Of a stretch of 64,000 bases of DNA, positions 19,064-27,385 are shown one piece after another; within the stretch, counting starts at the first letter, position 1, and the number at the start of each line of letters is the position of its first letter. The stretch is from Verrucomicrobiales bacterium (lineage in GTDB: Bacteria; Verrucomicrobiota; Verrucomicrobiia; Verrucomicrobiales; DEV007): NCBI GenBank assembly GCA_002698785.1, contig PAAG01000038.1, positions 62,001 to 126,000 on the forward strand, read 5' to 3'. The position numbers and the translations under genes are program-made. Below the pieces are notes generated by a model. The model had not been told where the DNA came from. It made no database searches and was given only the letters and a program-made list of their open reading frames with translations.

Positions 19064-19085
19064 GTGAATGCCAATTGGCATTCAC
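19064..19085. promoter_or_regulatory. Perfect 22-base palindrome upstream of the second Opp-like operon
   Basis: Arms GTGAATGCC and GGCATTCAC flank a central AATT, giving a perfect dyad of 22 bases. It begins 28 bases after the PQQ-propeller stop and ends 26 bases before the transporter start. A 9-bp hairpin with a poor T-tail could be a terminator. The full symmetry also suits a dimeric repressor site. Confidence 0.45.
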
Positions 19086-19111
19086 AATGCCTTTCATTAT
19101 AGTGGAAGTGC

Positions 19112-21217
19112 ATGTTCTGGTTGCGATCGCTTCTCTATGCCACACCTCTGGCGTTGGCCTTCGCCGGTACATGGCTATTTCAGCGAGTGAGCGAGCTGCA
19201 GGCCAGTTCAGATAAGCTCGCCTTGGTCACTGCGATTCGGGAACCTGTAGGGTTTCTGAATCCGTTGTTCCCGCAATCTGGAGTGACCAGAGAGGTCTCC
19301 GACTTGTTATTCGAGCCACTATTGGTTCGGGATGATGATTTGAAGTTAAGACCCAACCTGATCAATAAGTGGCGGTTTCAGACAGTGGTCGTCATTCGCT
19401 GTGCCAGCGAAGAAGCCGCGGGAGAATCTGAGGCGATGATTCGGTCTGGGGAATACCTGGAGGATGGGTTGAGAGCAGTGGCTATCGATAGACAGGGAAC
19501 CGTATTGACGATTGCATTGGAGGGATTTGAATCGGGCATCGATCAAAAGCTGCTATCGAATTTCGATCCCGAAAATCTCGGGGATTATTTGCTGGTTCGG
19601 TTGCAGATGAAGCACTCAATCCGGGAATCGTTTGAGACATTCCTTCAAACGTCGGTAGAAAAGGGGCAGATCAAAATGCTGGAGTATCGGGGGGATACTG
19701 GTGTGGATCTTTTCGTCCGAGGAGACACTGACCTTTTTCTGAGAGAGTTAGAGCTCTACTACGAGTCAAACATGAGTCTGTCTCCTGAGATCGAATTGGC
19801 CGGAGAGCGATGCCACACAATGTCCCACGAGATGTTGGTAGAGTTGCGGGGAGATGTGGTTTGGCATGATGGGACCCCATTTACGACGAAGGACCTCATA
19901 TTCTCGTATCAAGAATTGACTCGATCCGGGTCCCCGCTGCCCCTTGGAGACTCGTTCTGGTTTGTCGAGTCATTGGAGGCAATGGATTCGTCTCGCCTTG
20001 TTGTCCGGTGCCGTGATACTCCGGCAATCATGTTAGAGTCGTGGGAAAAATTGCCTGTCTTGCCTTCTCATCTGTTCGAGGAGTCTGGTTTGAGTAACGA
20101 GGCGCTAACCAGTTTTTCGGAGTACCCCGTCGGGAATGGGCCTTATCGACTAATTGAAAGAAGGCGAGATGGAGGCGCACTCCTCGAAAGAAACGACGGC
20201 TACTATCGCGCTCTTCCTGTTGAACAGTATCTATCGTATAAGAAATTCGGATCTCTCGAAGCGACATTGCTAGCGCTTCGTTCCGGACAGATCGATGCGA
20301 TCGTCCCCGAAGAGAGATTTTCTGATTGGGCGGAGAGAAACCCGGGAACAATTCGGCAGATCCGTGGTATGCCGCGATTTCAGCATTTCATTGCCTGGAA
20401 TTTGGATGAAGGGCCCATCGCGAATCAGGAAGTGCGTGCAGGCCTTGCTCAAGCAGTAAATCTGGAACAGTTGTTACGTGATACGACGACGGAATTTGAG
20501 CAGCCTGTGACCAGTTTGTTCTACTCAGGTGTGCCGTACTGCGATGCGGAAATGCCTCTTCCTCTCTTCACACCAAGAGGTGCAGAAAATCGATTAGACG
20601 AGGCAGGCTACGAGATGGATGAGGCCAGTGGTATGCGGTTGAGCGAATCGGGAGAACCGCTTGAGTTCGTGCTGACTGTGAATGAGGAAAATCCGGAGCA
20701 CATTCGTTTGGCAAATGGTGTTGCAGAACAGTGGGCGGCTCTGGGCGTCACTGTAAAGGTGGAGCGACTTCCTTGGGCAAGGATTCTTTCAGAGCGGCTT
20801 TCCACTCGTGATTTCGACGGAGTGCTTCTGAGTTGGGAATTACCATTTGAGCGCGATCGTTTTACCACCTGGCATTCCAGTGAGGCGGGAGAAGGAGGGG
20901 CAAATTTCTGCGGTTTGAAGAATGATGTGGTCGATTCCTGTGTGGAAGAACTTCGATACGAAAGGGAAGAAGAGAAGGTTCTTGAGCTCACAGAGAGGTT
21001 GCAACGAGAGATTGCGCGTGTTCAGCCTTGCCTGTTTCTATGTGATTCGGGGCGCATCATTTCTGTCAGAAAAGATGGAATTGTCGTTGTGCGGACAGGG
21101 GTAGGAGGCGAGCGGAACGTGGTTCCGTTAGGGATCGGAAAGTCAGGGCTTGAGAGTTCCCGACCTTGGTGGGTGAGGAAAGAAGCGATTAATCAGGAAA
21201 AAGTATCTCCCGAATGA
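19112..21217 (+). CDS. Peptide-type ABC substrate-binding protein, membrane-anchored, enlarged
   Basis: 701 residues, SBP_bac_5 family, but about 150 longer than a usual OppA. The N-terminus MFWLRSLLYATPLALAFAG is hydrophobic without a lipobox, so it is an anchor or an unusual signal peptide. Family landmarks are spread out: IREPVGFLNPLFPQSG near 50, DVVWHDGTPFTTKDLIFSYQ near 250, and GLAQAVNLEQLL near 450. The extra length lies between about residues 85 and 225. GGAAG upstream supports ATG 19112. Its stop overlaps the next start (ATGA). It is the first gene of a four-gene transporter operon. Confidence 0.8.
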   Translation: MFWLRSLLYATPLALAFAGTWLFQRVSELQASSDKLALVTAIREPVGFLNPLFPQSGVTREVSDLLFEPLLVRDDDLKLRPNLINKWRFQTVVVIRCASEEAAGESEAMIRSGEYLEDGLRAVAIDRQGTVLTIALEGFESGIDQKLLSNFDPENLGDYLLVRLQMKHSIRESFETFLQTSVEKGQIKMLEYRGDTGVDLFVRGDTDLFLRELELYYESNMSLSPEIELAGERCHTMSHEMLVELRGDVVWHDGTPFTTKDLIFSYQELTRSGSPLPLGDSFWFVESLEAMDSSRLVVRCRDTPAIMLESWEKLPVLPSHLFEESGLSNEALTSFSEYPVGNGPYRLIERRRDGGALLERNDGYYRALPVEQYLSYKKFGSLEATLLALRSGQIDAIVPEERFSDWAERNPGTIRQIRGMPRFQHFIAWNLDEGPIANQEVRAGLAQAVNLEQLLRDTTTEFEQPVTSLFYSGVPYCDAEMPLPLFTPRGAENRLDEAGYEMDEASGMRLSESGEPLEFVLTVNEENPEHIRLANGVAEQWAALGVTVKVERLPWARILSERLSTRDFDGVLLSWELPFERDRFTTWHSSEAGEGGANFCGLKNDVVDSCVEELRYEREEEKVLELTERLQREIARVQPCLFLCDSGRIISVRKDGIVVVRTGVGGERNVVPLGIGKSGLESSRPWWVRKEAINQEKVSPE

Positions 21218-22071
21218 CTCGAATGATTCTCCATCGACTGCTGATAGCGGTTATCAGGCTGGGGATTGCGGCGGCATTCCTGATCTTGTTGGTTGAAGTG
21301 GGGTATGTGCTGCTCGGAGGGGCCGACCGACATGTCTGGGATCTTTCCTCTTATCGAGACCACTCGGCAGGTGCGGAAATCGTCGTGACAGGTTGGGGTG
21401 ACAAGTGGAAGAGTGCCTCCACCCATACGCTGCTGGTGCTGGCACTCGCTTATGGGGGGGCTCTGTTAGTGGGATATATCTGGGGTGTGCTTGCGGCGAG
21501 ATGGCGTCGAATGGGTGGAAAATATTTATTGTCCGCAATCTTCAGTGCGTTTGCCGCTGTTCCGCCCTTCTGGTTCGCAATTGCCGTGGCAATTTTCTCT
21601 TATTTCTCCTGGCAGCGCCCAGGATTTGCGGATGACTGGGTGGTGGACCAGGGGCCGGATGTGCTCTCATGGTGGAATGCCGCAGTGGTAGCTTTGCCAG
21701 CGATGGCAGCGGCAACCGGATGGCAGATTCGAGCCGTCGCCGAAGTGCTTGAGAAGGAGGCGGGATTACCCTACGTGCGAGGGCTGTTTTACTCGGGGTA
21801 TTCTGACGAAAACATATTCTACGGAAATGTTTTCCGGAGGTCTCTGCCCGATTTGGTTGCCCTTATTGACAGTACTCTGCCATTTCTACTTGGGTGTATC
21901 ATCTACGTCGAATGGGCATTCCGATACGCAGGAATCGGACGGCTATTCGTGGAAGGTGTCAGGCAGGGGATTTATGAGGATATCCTCATGGGTGGGGTTT
22001 GGATGGCGATTGTCGTATGCATTGCCCGGTTTTGTCGCGAAGTGATTGCTGGACTCTTGAAGAAATCATAG
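21214..22071 (+). CDS. ABC transporter permease, divergent OppB-like
   Basis: 285 residues with about six transmembrane helices. The EAA-type loop reads EKEAGLPYVRGLFYSGYSDE and is followed by FRRSLPDLVALIDSTLPFLL and YAGIGRLFVEGV, matching the order in OppB/DppB but with low similarity to the OppB-like gene at 10035. It overlaps the substrate-binding gene by four bases (ATGA), implying coupled translation. Confidence 0.78.
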   Translation: MTRMILHRLLIAVIRLGIAAAFLILLVEVGYVLLGGADRHVWDLSSYRDHSAGAEIVVTGWGDKWKSASTHTLLVLALAYGGALLVGYIWGVLAARWRRMGGKYLLSAIFSAFAAVPPFWFAIAVAIFSYFSWQRPGFADDWVVDQGPDVLSWWNAAVVALPAMAAATGWQIRAVAEVLEKEAGLPYVRGLFYSGYSDENIFYGNVFRRSLPDLVALIDSTLPFLLGCIIYVEWAFRYAGIGRLFVEGVRQGIYEDILMGGVWMAIVVCIARFCREVIAGLLKKS

Positions 22072-22073
22072 GG

Positions 22074-22955
22074 ATGGGGAATCGGAGAAAATCGAAATCA
22101 GAATTGTGGGCGAATCAGGCGCTCGCAAAGCTCTGGCAGTTGCGGTTTGTTCTTTTTCTCGCGAGCTTGTATCTGCTTCTCGCTGGTTGGTTATTTTCCG
22201 GGGCTCATAATGTCGGGGTTCGTCCGTCGGATGTTTACACTGTTTCTGAGATCCCTGCCTGGAAGGCTCCTGACGCAGAACATTGGTTTGGCACGACCGG
22301 TACAGGGCTGGATCTTTTCCGCCTCAGTTGGGTGGGAATGGCGACGTCGTTTTCTGTTGCTGCGGTGGCCGCGGCTCTTGGAATCGGCCTTGCACATCTC
22401 CTCGTGGCGCTGTTTGTCTTCGATCCGGGAGAGAAGCGATTTCGTTTGCTGAATTCGGCGTGTCGCTCCGTGGGGATCTTGCCGGCAATGGCAGTTCTCA
22501 TTGTGTTAGCAGGAGGTTCCGGAGGGAAGCAGGAAGTAGTGATTATTGTCCTCGCTTTTCTTGTCTGTTTGCATCTGGCTCCCGTTATCGCAAACTGGTT
22601 TCGAGAGGGGGAAGAAGGTTTTGATGTGCTTGCCGCGTATGCGTTAGGGTTGTCTCGATTGGAAATTGTCAGGGGCAGGGTTTCGCGGAAAGTGATTCGA
22701 AGGTATCCGGGGATATTCGCCGCGCTGGTTCCCAGCCTTATGCTGGTTGAGACCGCATTATCATTTCTGGGAATGGGTGGCGATAGGATTACTTGTGGAT
22801 CTTTGATTGCTTACGGCCAGGGGTTGATCATTGAGGCTCCCTGGATGGCTCTTTATCCGGGAATCATGGCCAGTGTTGTTGTCCTCGCTTTTTCCCTGTT
22901 AGGTTGGCTGGTAAATCGAGCGGTCCGTGCCGAGCAAATTGTGCGTTTTCTGTGA
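22074..22955 (+). CDS. ABC transporter permease, OppC-like
   Basis: 293 residues from ATG 22074, two bases after the previous stop. A basic N-terminus (MGNRRKSKSE) and a first helix near 25-42 are followed by a periplasmic loop with EHWFGTTGTGLDLF, the OppC-type HxxGTDxxGRDxxSR motif in degenerate form. The EAA loop is AAYALGLSRLEIVRGRVSRK, then VETALSFLGMG. It would pair with the preceding permease. Confidence 0.8.
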   Translation: MGNRRKSKSELWANQALAKLWQLRFVLFLASLYLLLAGWLFSGAHNVGVRPSDVYTVSEIPAWKAPDAEHWFGTTGTGLDLFRLSWVGMATSFSVAAVAAALGIGLAHLLVALFVFDPGEKRFRLLNSACRSVGILPAMAVLIVLAGGSGGKQEVVIIVLAFLVCLHLAPVIANWFREGEEGFDVLAAYALGLSRLEIVRGRVSRKVIRRYPGIFAALVPSLMLVETALSFLGMGGDRITCGSLIAYGQGLIIEAPWMALYPGIMASVVVLAFSLLGWLVNRAVRAEQIVRFL

Positions 22956-23860
22956 TGAACGAATCTGAGGAACCTTTGCTTGAGATTGAGAACCTGACTG
23001 TCGAGAGATCTCTTCCGATGGGAGAAAAGGCGATCGGATTACGAAATATTTCGCTGAAGCTTATGCCAGGAGAGGTTGTCATCCTTGCAGGAGAAGCGGG
23101 GAGCGGAAAATCTCTTTTTACACGTGTCATCGCAGGGGACCCCGGTGGGCGAACCAAGATTCTCAACGGCACAGTCCGGTTTGAGGGAAAAGACCTGCTG
23201 AGAGCGAAGCAGAAGCAAAAACGAAGACACCGGTCGCGGGCAATCGCGATGATTAATCGCCACCCGCAAGATCAATTCAATCCCGACCGAACTGTCCAAC
23301 AGTGGTTACGCGATGCAGCGCGCCTTGCATATGGACCCGTCGATAAGGAGCGGCCGAAAGACTGGAGTGAGTTGTTTTACTCGGTAGGCATTATCGAGCC
23401 GGAGAGAATATTGCCCCGTCGAATGTGTGATTTGCCAGCGCTGCTGCTTCAGCGACTCATGTTGATGAAAGCTCTAATTTCCAAATCGAGCCTGATTGTA
23501 TGTGATGAGGCTACAACAGACATGGATCGGATTGCCGCGAATACTTTTCTCGAAGTGCTTCTCCAAGTTCAAAAGGAGTATGGTGTGACGTTGTTAATGA
23601 CGACAGGAAACCTCACCGGGATGAGTGAGGTGGCAGATCGTGTCGCGATACTTTTCGACGGGGCGATTCTGGAGAGTGGACCTGTCGACGATGTTTTTGC
23701 TCGGCCCTCGTTTGATTACACCCGCGAGTTTCTTGGGTGTAGCCCTAAGATTACTCATTACCCGAGAGAATTGCCCACCATAAGCCGTGAAGCGATCGCC
23801 GAAGCCGAAGAGGCAATTCATTCGGGGGAATCAATCGAACTGGGAGGGGCAACCGGGTAA
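22955..23860 (+). CDS. OppD-like ABC ATPase with degenerate catalytic motifs
   Basis: 301 residues from ATG 22955, which shares one base with the previous stop. The Walker A is normal (GEAGSGKS, 46-53) and the Walker B is normal (LIVCDEATTD, Asp184-Glu185). The Q-loop Gln is replaced by Arg102 (MINRHPQD). The LSGGQ signature is replaced by LPALL (160-164), though QR follows as usual. The switch His is replaced by Thr217 (MTTGN). The protein can probably bind ATP but should be weak or inactive as a homodimer. The last 43 bases overlap the convergent methyltransferase gene. It is the only ATPase in the operon. Confidence 0.82.
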   Translation: MNESEEPLLEIENLTVERSLPMGEKAIGLRNISLKLMPGEVVILAGEAGSGKSLFTRVIAGDPGGRTKILNGTVRFEGKDLLRAKQKQKRRHRSRAIAMINRHPQDQFNPDRTVQQWLRDAARLAYGPVDKERPKDWSELFYSVGIIEPERILPRRMCDLPALLLQRLMLMKALISKSSLIVCDEATTDMDRIAANTFLEVLLQVQKEYGVTLLMTTGNLTGMSEVADRVAILFDGAILESGPVDDVFARPSFDYTREFLGCSPKITHYPRELPTISREAIAEAEEAIHSGESIELGGATG

Positions 23861-24855
23861 GCGAGCAGCGCATCGGGAATCGAGCCGATTTCGGATTCTC
23901 TGCTGGAACGTTGGAGAAGGCAGACAAAACCACCGGCGCCATTCGACCGATGTGGATAGATCCGATAGCTGGGAAATTCGCTGAGGGTTGACCGATATTC
24001 TGCCAAGTGCGGGACTTTCAAAGGGGTGAAGTCGGGATGATCTGCCACGAACTTTTCAATAGCTCCTTCGTTTTCCCGCTGGCTAAACGTACACGTGGAA
24101 TAGAAAAGGAACCCACCGGATCGAACCGTTTCGGAACAGGAGGAGAGGATTTTGCGCTGCCTCCTCGCGTTGCCCTTTACGATGGATGGATGGAAACATC
24201 CTTGCACATCCTGTCCTTTCGCGAGGAGTGATTGGCCAGAGCAGGGCGCGTCTACGAGGCAGAGATCAAACGCATGCCTGGCTTGTTCGGCCAATTCATG
24301 AACTGGCATTCGCTGGGTGTAGGCATTGGGGATTCGGCACCGGGTCAGATTATGACGTAGCATGCCGAGGCGCTTCCCTTCTACTTCGTTGGAAAGGAGC
24401 AGTCCGGGTTTCAGAAGAGTAGAGCAAAGTATCGATTTCCCGCCAGGGGCGGCGCAGGCGTCTAATACGGTGGGAGATGAATCGATTTGATCGCTCAGGG
24501 CGAGGAGCGCTGATCCAGTGAGAACGGAGGAATAGTCGAGGCTGTAGAGTAGTCCGTCCCGGTAGGCGCGTGATTTTCCCGCTTTCTCCTCCGGTTCCAG
24601 AAGGTCGATTTCCCCGGGGAGCCACGATGGTAAACCCTCCCGAGGCTGAAGTTTGAGTTCGTCGGTTCTCTCGCCGGAAGTCCAGATAACGGCGTTTCCT
24701 TTGGGGGGGGGAGAAAGAAGGGAGTCAAGAAACTCGATTTGCTCCGATTCCGCGTCCGGAAACAGCGCAATGGCGGTTTTCTGCATTAAGTTGGTGGGTT
24801 CTTTCCTTGCCATGACTCCGGGATGCGGTTCTATCCGTAATCGCCTTTCGATCAT
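23818..24855 (-). CDS. RNA 5-methylcytosine methyltransferase (RsmB/RsmF/NOL1 family)
   Basis: 345 residues from ATG 24855; ATGs at 24813 and 24786 are also possible, and the short 25-base gap to mrp slightly favours a downstream start. The SAM-binding motif is DACAAPGGKS. The catalytic pair is VDAPCSG (motif IV) and YSTCTFSQRENE, whose Cys is the nucleophile (motif VI). It methylates cytosine in rRNA or tRNA using S-adenosylmethionine; the target base is unknown. There is no fused PUA or NusB domain of clear type. A 9-base G run at 24703-24711 encodes SPPPK near the N-terminus. Confidence 0.87.
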   Translation of the reverse strand: MIERRLRIEPHPGVMARKEPTNLMQKTAIALFPDAESEQIEFLDSLLSPPPKGNAVIWTSGERTDELKLQPREGLPSWLPGEIDLLEPEEKAGKSRAYRDGLLYSLDYSSVLTGSALLALSDQIDSSPTVLDACAAPGGKSILCSTLLKPGLLLSNEVEGKRLGMLRHNLTRCRIPNAYTQRMPVHELAEQARHAFDLCLVDAPCSGQSLLAKGQDVQGCFHPSIVKGNARRQRKILSSCSETVRSGGFLFYSTCTFSQRENEGAIEKFVADHPDFTPLKVPHLAEYRSTLSEFPSYRIYPHRSNGAGGFVCLLQRSSRESEIGSIPDALLAYPVAPPSSIDSPE

Positions 24856-24880
24856 CTACGATGATTTCGGTATTTGGAAA

Positions 24881-25933
24881 ATGATTACAGAAGATTTGAT
24901 TCGAGAAAAACTGGGAACGGTAAGTTACCCTGGATTCAGCAGAGACATTGTTTCGTTTGGACTTGTAAAAGAGGTCCTTGTCGACGGAAGCGACGTCACG
25001 GTAAAGCTGAGTCTTGCCACCCGTGATCCGGCCATCCCTCGAACGATTCATGAGAATGTGGAAAATGCTCTCAGTGCCGTGGAGGGCCTTGGAAAGGTTT
25101 CGATTGATTTCGATATTCAGGACCCGCCCGACCCGGTCACTGGCGGAGATCCCGCAGCAGGCCAGTCCAGCATTCCCGGGGTGAAGAAAATCATCGCTGT
25201 GGCCAGCGGTAAAGGCGGAGTGGGTAAATCCACGGTTTCGACCAATCTTGCGATCGCACTTGCTAAGACGGGAGCCAGCGTTGGTTTGTGCGATTGCGAT
25301 CTCTACGGGCCCAGTATCGCGCTGATGCTTGGTGCACAGAATGAGCAGCCGATGGCGACGGATCAAAATGAGATTGTTCCCATTGAAGCGCACGGGATCA
25401 AATCCATCTCCATGGGTTATCTTCTGAGTGACGATTCTCCCGTGATCGTACGCGGCCCACTCGCTACACGGTATACCCAGCAGTTTCTTCGACAGTGTCT
25501 CTGGGGTGAACTCGACTATCTCATTCTCGACCTCCCTCCCGGAACGGGAGATATCCAACTGACGATCGTTCAGACGGTGGCAGTCGATGCGGCGGTTATC
25601 GTAACGACTCCGCAGGAAGTCGCATTGATCGATGCACGAAAAGCGGTTGGCATGTTCCAGAAGGTGAACGTGCCGATTGCGGGCATCGTTGAGAACATGG
25701 CCTGGTTCGAATGTGCCCACGGAGAGAAATATCCGATTTTCGGAGAAGGCGGTGGAGCCAAGGAAGCAGCGAGACTTGGTGTTCCACTGCTGGGGCAGAT
25801 ACCTCTCGATCCTCCTACTCGTGAGGGAGGAGATTCCGGTGTACCGGTTGCGACCAAAGATTCTGCTGAGAACAAGGTTTCTGCGGCATTTGCCGATCTC
25901 GCAGGCAGCCTCTCGGGATCGCTGGCCAAGTAA
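24881..25933 (+). CDS. mrp: Mrp/ApbC-family Fe-S carrier P-loop ATPase
   Basis: 350 residues from ATG 24881; the frame is open far upstream, but that part is antisense to the methyltransferase. An N-terminal MIP18/DUF59 domain (1-85) is followed by a ParA/MinD-type ATPase with the deviant Walker A ASGKGGVGKST near 107-117. The signature DCDLYGPSI and the LDLPPGTGD motif are intact. Mrp proteins bind and pass on [4Fe-4S] clusters. The C-terminal CxxC that holds the cluster in ApbC is reduced here to Cys278-A-H-Gly281 (WFECAHGEKY). It is followed by a sulfatase gene, separated by a strong hairpin. Confidence 0.92.
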   Translation: MITEDLIREKLGTVSYPGFSRDIVSFGLVKEVLVDGSDVTVKLSLATRDPAIPRTIHENVENALSAVEGLGKVSIDFDIQDPPDPVTGGDPAAGQSSIPGVKKIIAVASGKGGVGKSTVSTNLAIALAKTGASVGLCDCDLYGPSIALMLGAQNEQPMATDQNEIVPIEAHGIKSISMGYLLSDDSPVIVRGPLATRYTQQFLRQCLWGELDYLILDLPPGTGDIQLTIVQTVAVDAAVIVTTPQEVALIDARKAVGMFQKVNVPIAGIVENMAWFECAHGEKYPIFGEGGGAKEAARLGVPLLGQIPLDPPTREGGDSGVPVATKDSAENKVSAAFADLAGSLSGSLAK

Positions 25934-25961
25934 TGGGATTGGCTTTCTTGCGAGGTTGACG

Positions 25962-25995
25962 ATGGGGCGGGCCATCGCCATGGTACCCGCCCCAT
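25962..25995 (+). promoter_or_regulatory. GC-rich hairpin enclosing the sulfatase start codon
   Basis: ATGGGGCGGG (25962-25971) pairs with CCCGCCCCAT (25986-25995). An inner CCAT/ATGG stem (72-75 with 80-83) closes a CGCC loop, with TA bulged. The start codon ATG is 25994-25996, so its first two bases lie in the stem and the ribosome site is buried. No T-run follows, so it is not a standard terminator. Confidence 0.55.
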
Positions 25996-27385
25996 GAAAA
26001 AATCCCTCTCCTCCCTGATATTTGGTGCCCTTAGCCTGCTGGTTTCCCTGTCCGGGATATCGGCCGAAAAACCAAATATCATTTACATCCTTCTGGATGA
26101 CGCTGGATACGGCGATCTCAGTTGCTACGGGCAGACGAAATTCAGCACTCCGAATATCGACCGCCTCGCTACGGAGGGGATGAAGTTCACCCAGCATTAT
26201 TCCGGTAGCACGGTCTGTGCACCTACCCGTTGCTCGCTGATGACCGGAGTCCACGTCGGGCACGCTTATGTGCGTGGGAACCGGGAAGTGAAGCCAGAGG
26301 GGCAGGCACCCATGCCGGCTGATATTGTTACCATCCCACGTCTTCTGAAGAAGGCTGGCTACACTACCTCTATGTTCGGAAAGTGGGGACTAGGTGCGCC
26401 TGGTTCGGAGAGCGATCCGATGGAGCACTTTGACCGTTTTTATGGCTACAATTGCCAAAGGGAGGCACACACTTACTATCCAGATCATCTCTGGAGCGAT
26501 CGTGAGCGAGTCGAGCTCGATGGCGAGACGTACTCACACGATCTCATCATGGAGGAGGCGGAAGAATTTCTGCGGGAAAACAAGGAAGGTCCATTTTTCG
26601 CCTACCTGTCAGTAATCATTCCTCACGCCGCGATGCACGTTCCTGAGGATTACATGGCTCCTTTCAGGGAGAAGTTTCCCGAGTTTGAAGACACCATTGG
26701 GAGATACAGCGGTCCAGAGGTGCGGAATCCTATCGCAGCCTTTGCAGGGATGATGAAGAAACTCGACGACGGTGTCGGTGAGGTCCTTGCATTGCTGGAG
26801 GAATTAGGAATCGATGAAAATACCCTGGTGATCCTGAGTTCCGACAATGGTCCGCATCAGGAGGGCGGGCACGATCCTGATTTCTTCGATAGCAATGGTC
26901 CATTGACCGGCTACAAGCGCGACCTCACGGAAGGCGGCATTCGTGCGCCCATGCTGGCTCGTTGGCCGGGTAAAATTGAGGCGGGAACCGAAAGCGAATT
27001 GATCTCAGCGCATTGGGATATGCTTCCCACTTTCTGTGAACTCGCCGGGGTTGAGCCGACAGAAGAAACGGACGGTATCTCGATGGTGAATGAACTTCTC
27101 GGTGAAGAGGGGCAGGAAAAACACGATTACCTCTATTGGGAGTTTTACGAGCGCGGCGGAAAGAAAGCGGCTCGATGGGGAGACTGGAAGGCCATCCAGC
27201 TTAACATTGCCAAAAACCCCGACAGCCCCATAGCGATTTACAATCTCGCCAAAGATTTACAGGAAGAGAATGATGTTTCCGCCGACCATCCAGAATTGGT
27301 CGAAAAAGCCAAGGCCATCTTCGCCGAAGCCCACACGCCTTCTCCGAACTGGGAGTTCAAGGTGAAGGCAAAAAAAAAGAAGTAA
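25994..27385 (+). CDS. Secreted sulfatase (Cys-type, arylsulfatase family)
   Basis: 463 residues with signal peptide MKKSLSSLIFGALSLLVSLS. The metal ligands Asp35-Asp36 lie in ILLDDAGYGD. The formylglycine motif is CAPTR (Cys75-Arg79), so an activating FGE is needed; none is in the window. It resembles arylsulfatase A-type enzymes of marine Verrucomicrobiota that desulfate algal polysaccharides; the substrate is unknown. The 3' end encodes KVKAKKKK and contains a nine-A run just before the stop. The imelysin gene follows after two bases. Confidence 0.93.
   Translation: MKKSLSSLIFGALSLLVSLSGISAEKPNIIYILLDDAGYGDLSCYGQTKFSTPNIDRLATEGMKFTQHYSGSTVCAPTRCSLMTGVHVGHAYVRGNREVKPEGQAPMPADIVTIPRLLKKAGYTTSMFGKWGLGAPGSESDPMEHFDRFYGYNCQREAHTYYPDHLWSDRERVELDGETYSHDLIMEEAEEFLRENKEGPFFAYLSVIIPHAAMHVPEDYMAPFREKFPEFEDTIGRYSGPEVRNPIAAFAGMMKKLDDGVGEVLALLEELGIDENTLVILSSDNGPHQEGGHDPDFFDSNGPLTGYKRDLTEGGIRAPMLARWPGKIEAGTESELISAHWDMLPTFCELAGVEPTEETDGISMVNELLGEEGQEKHDYLYWEFYERGGKKAARWGDWKAIQLNIAKNPDSPIAIYNLAKDLQEENDVSADHPELVEKAKAIFAEAHTPSPNWEFKVKAKKKK

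Noticed and set aside
24725-26263. 512-codon minus-strand ORF
   Set aside because: Antisense to mrp and the start of the sulfatase, both with clear family motifs; its translation has no recognisable domain.
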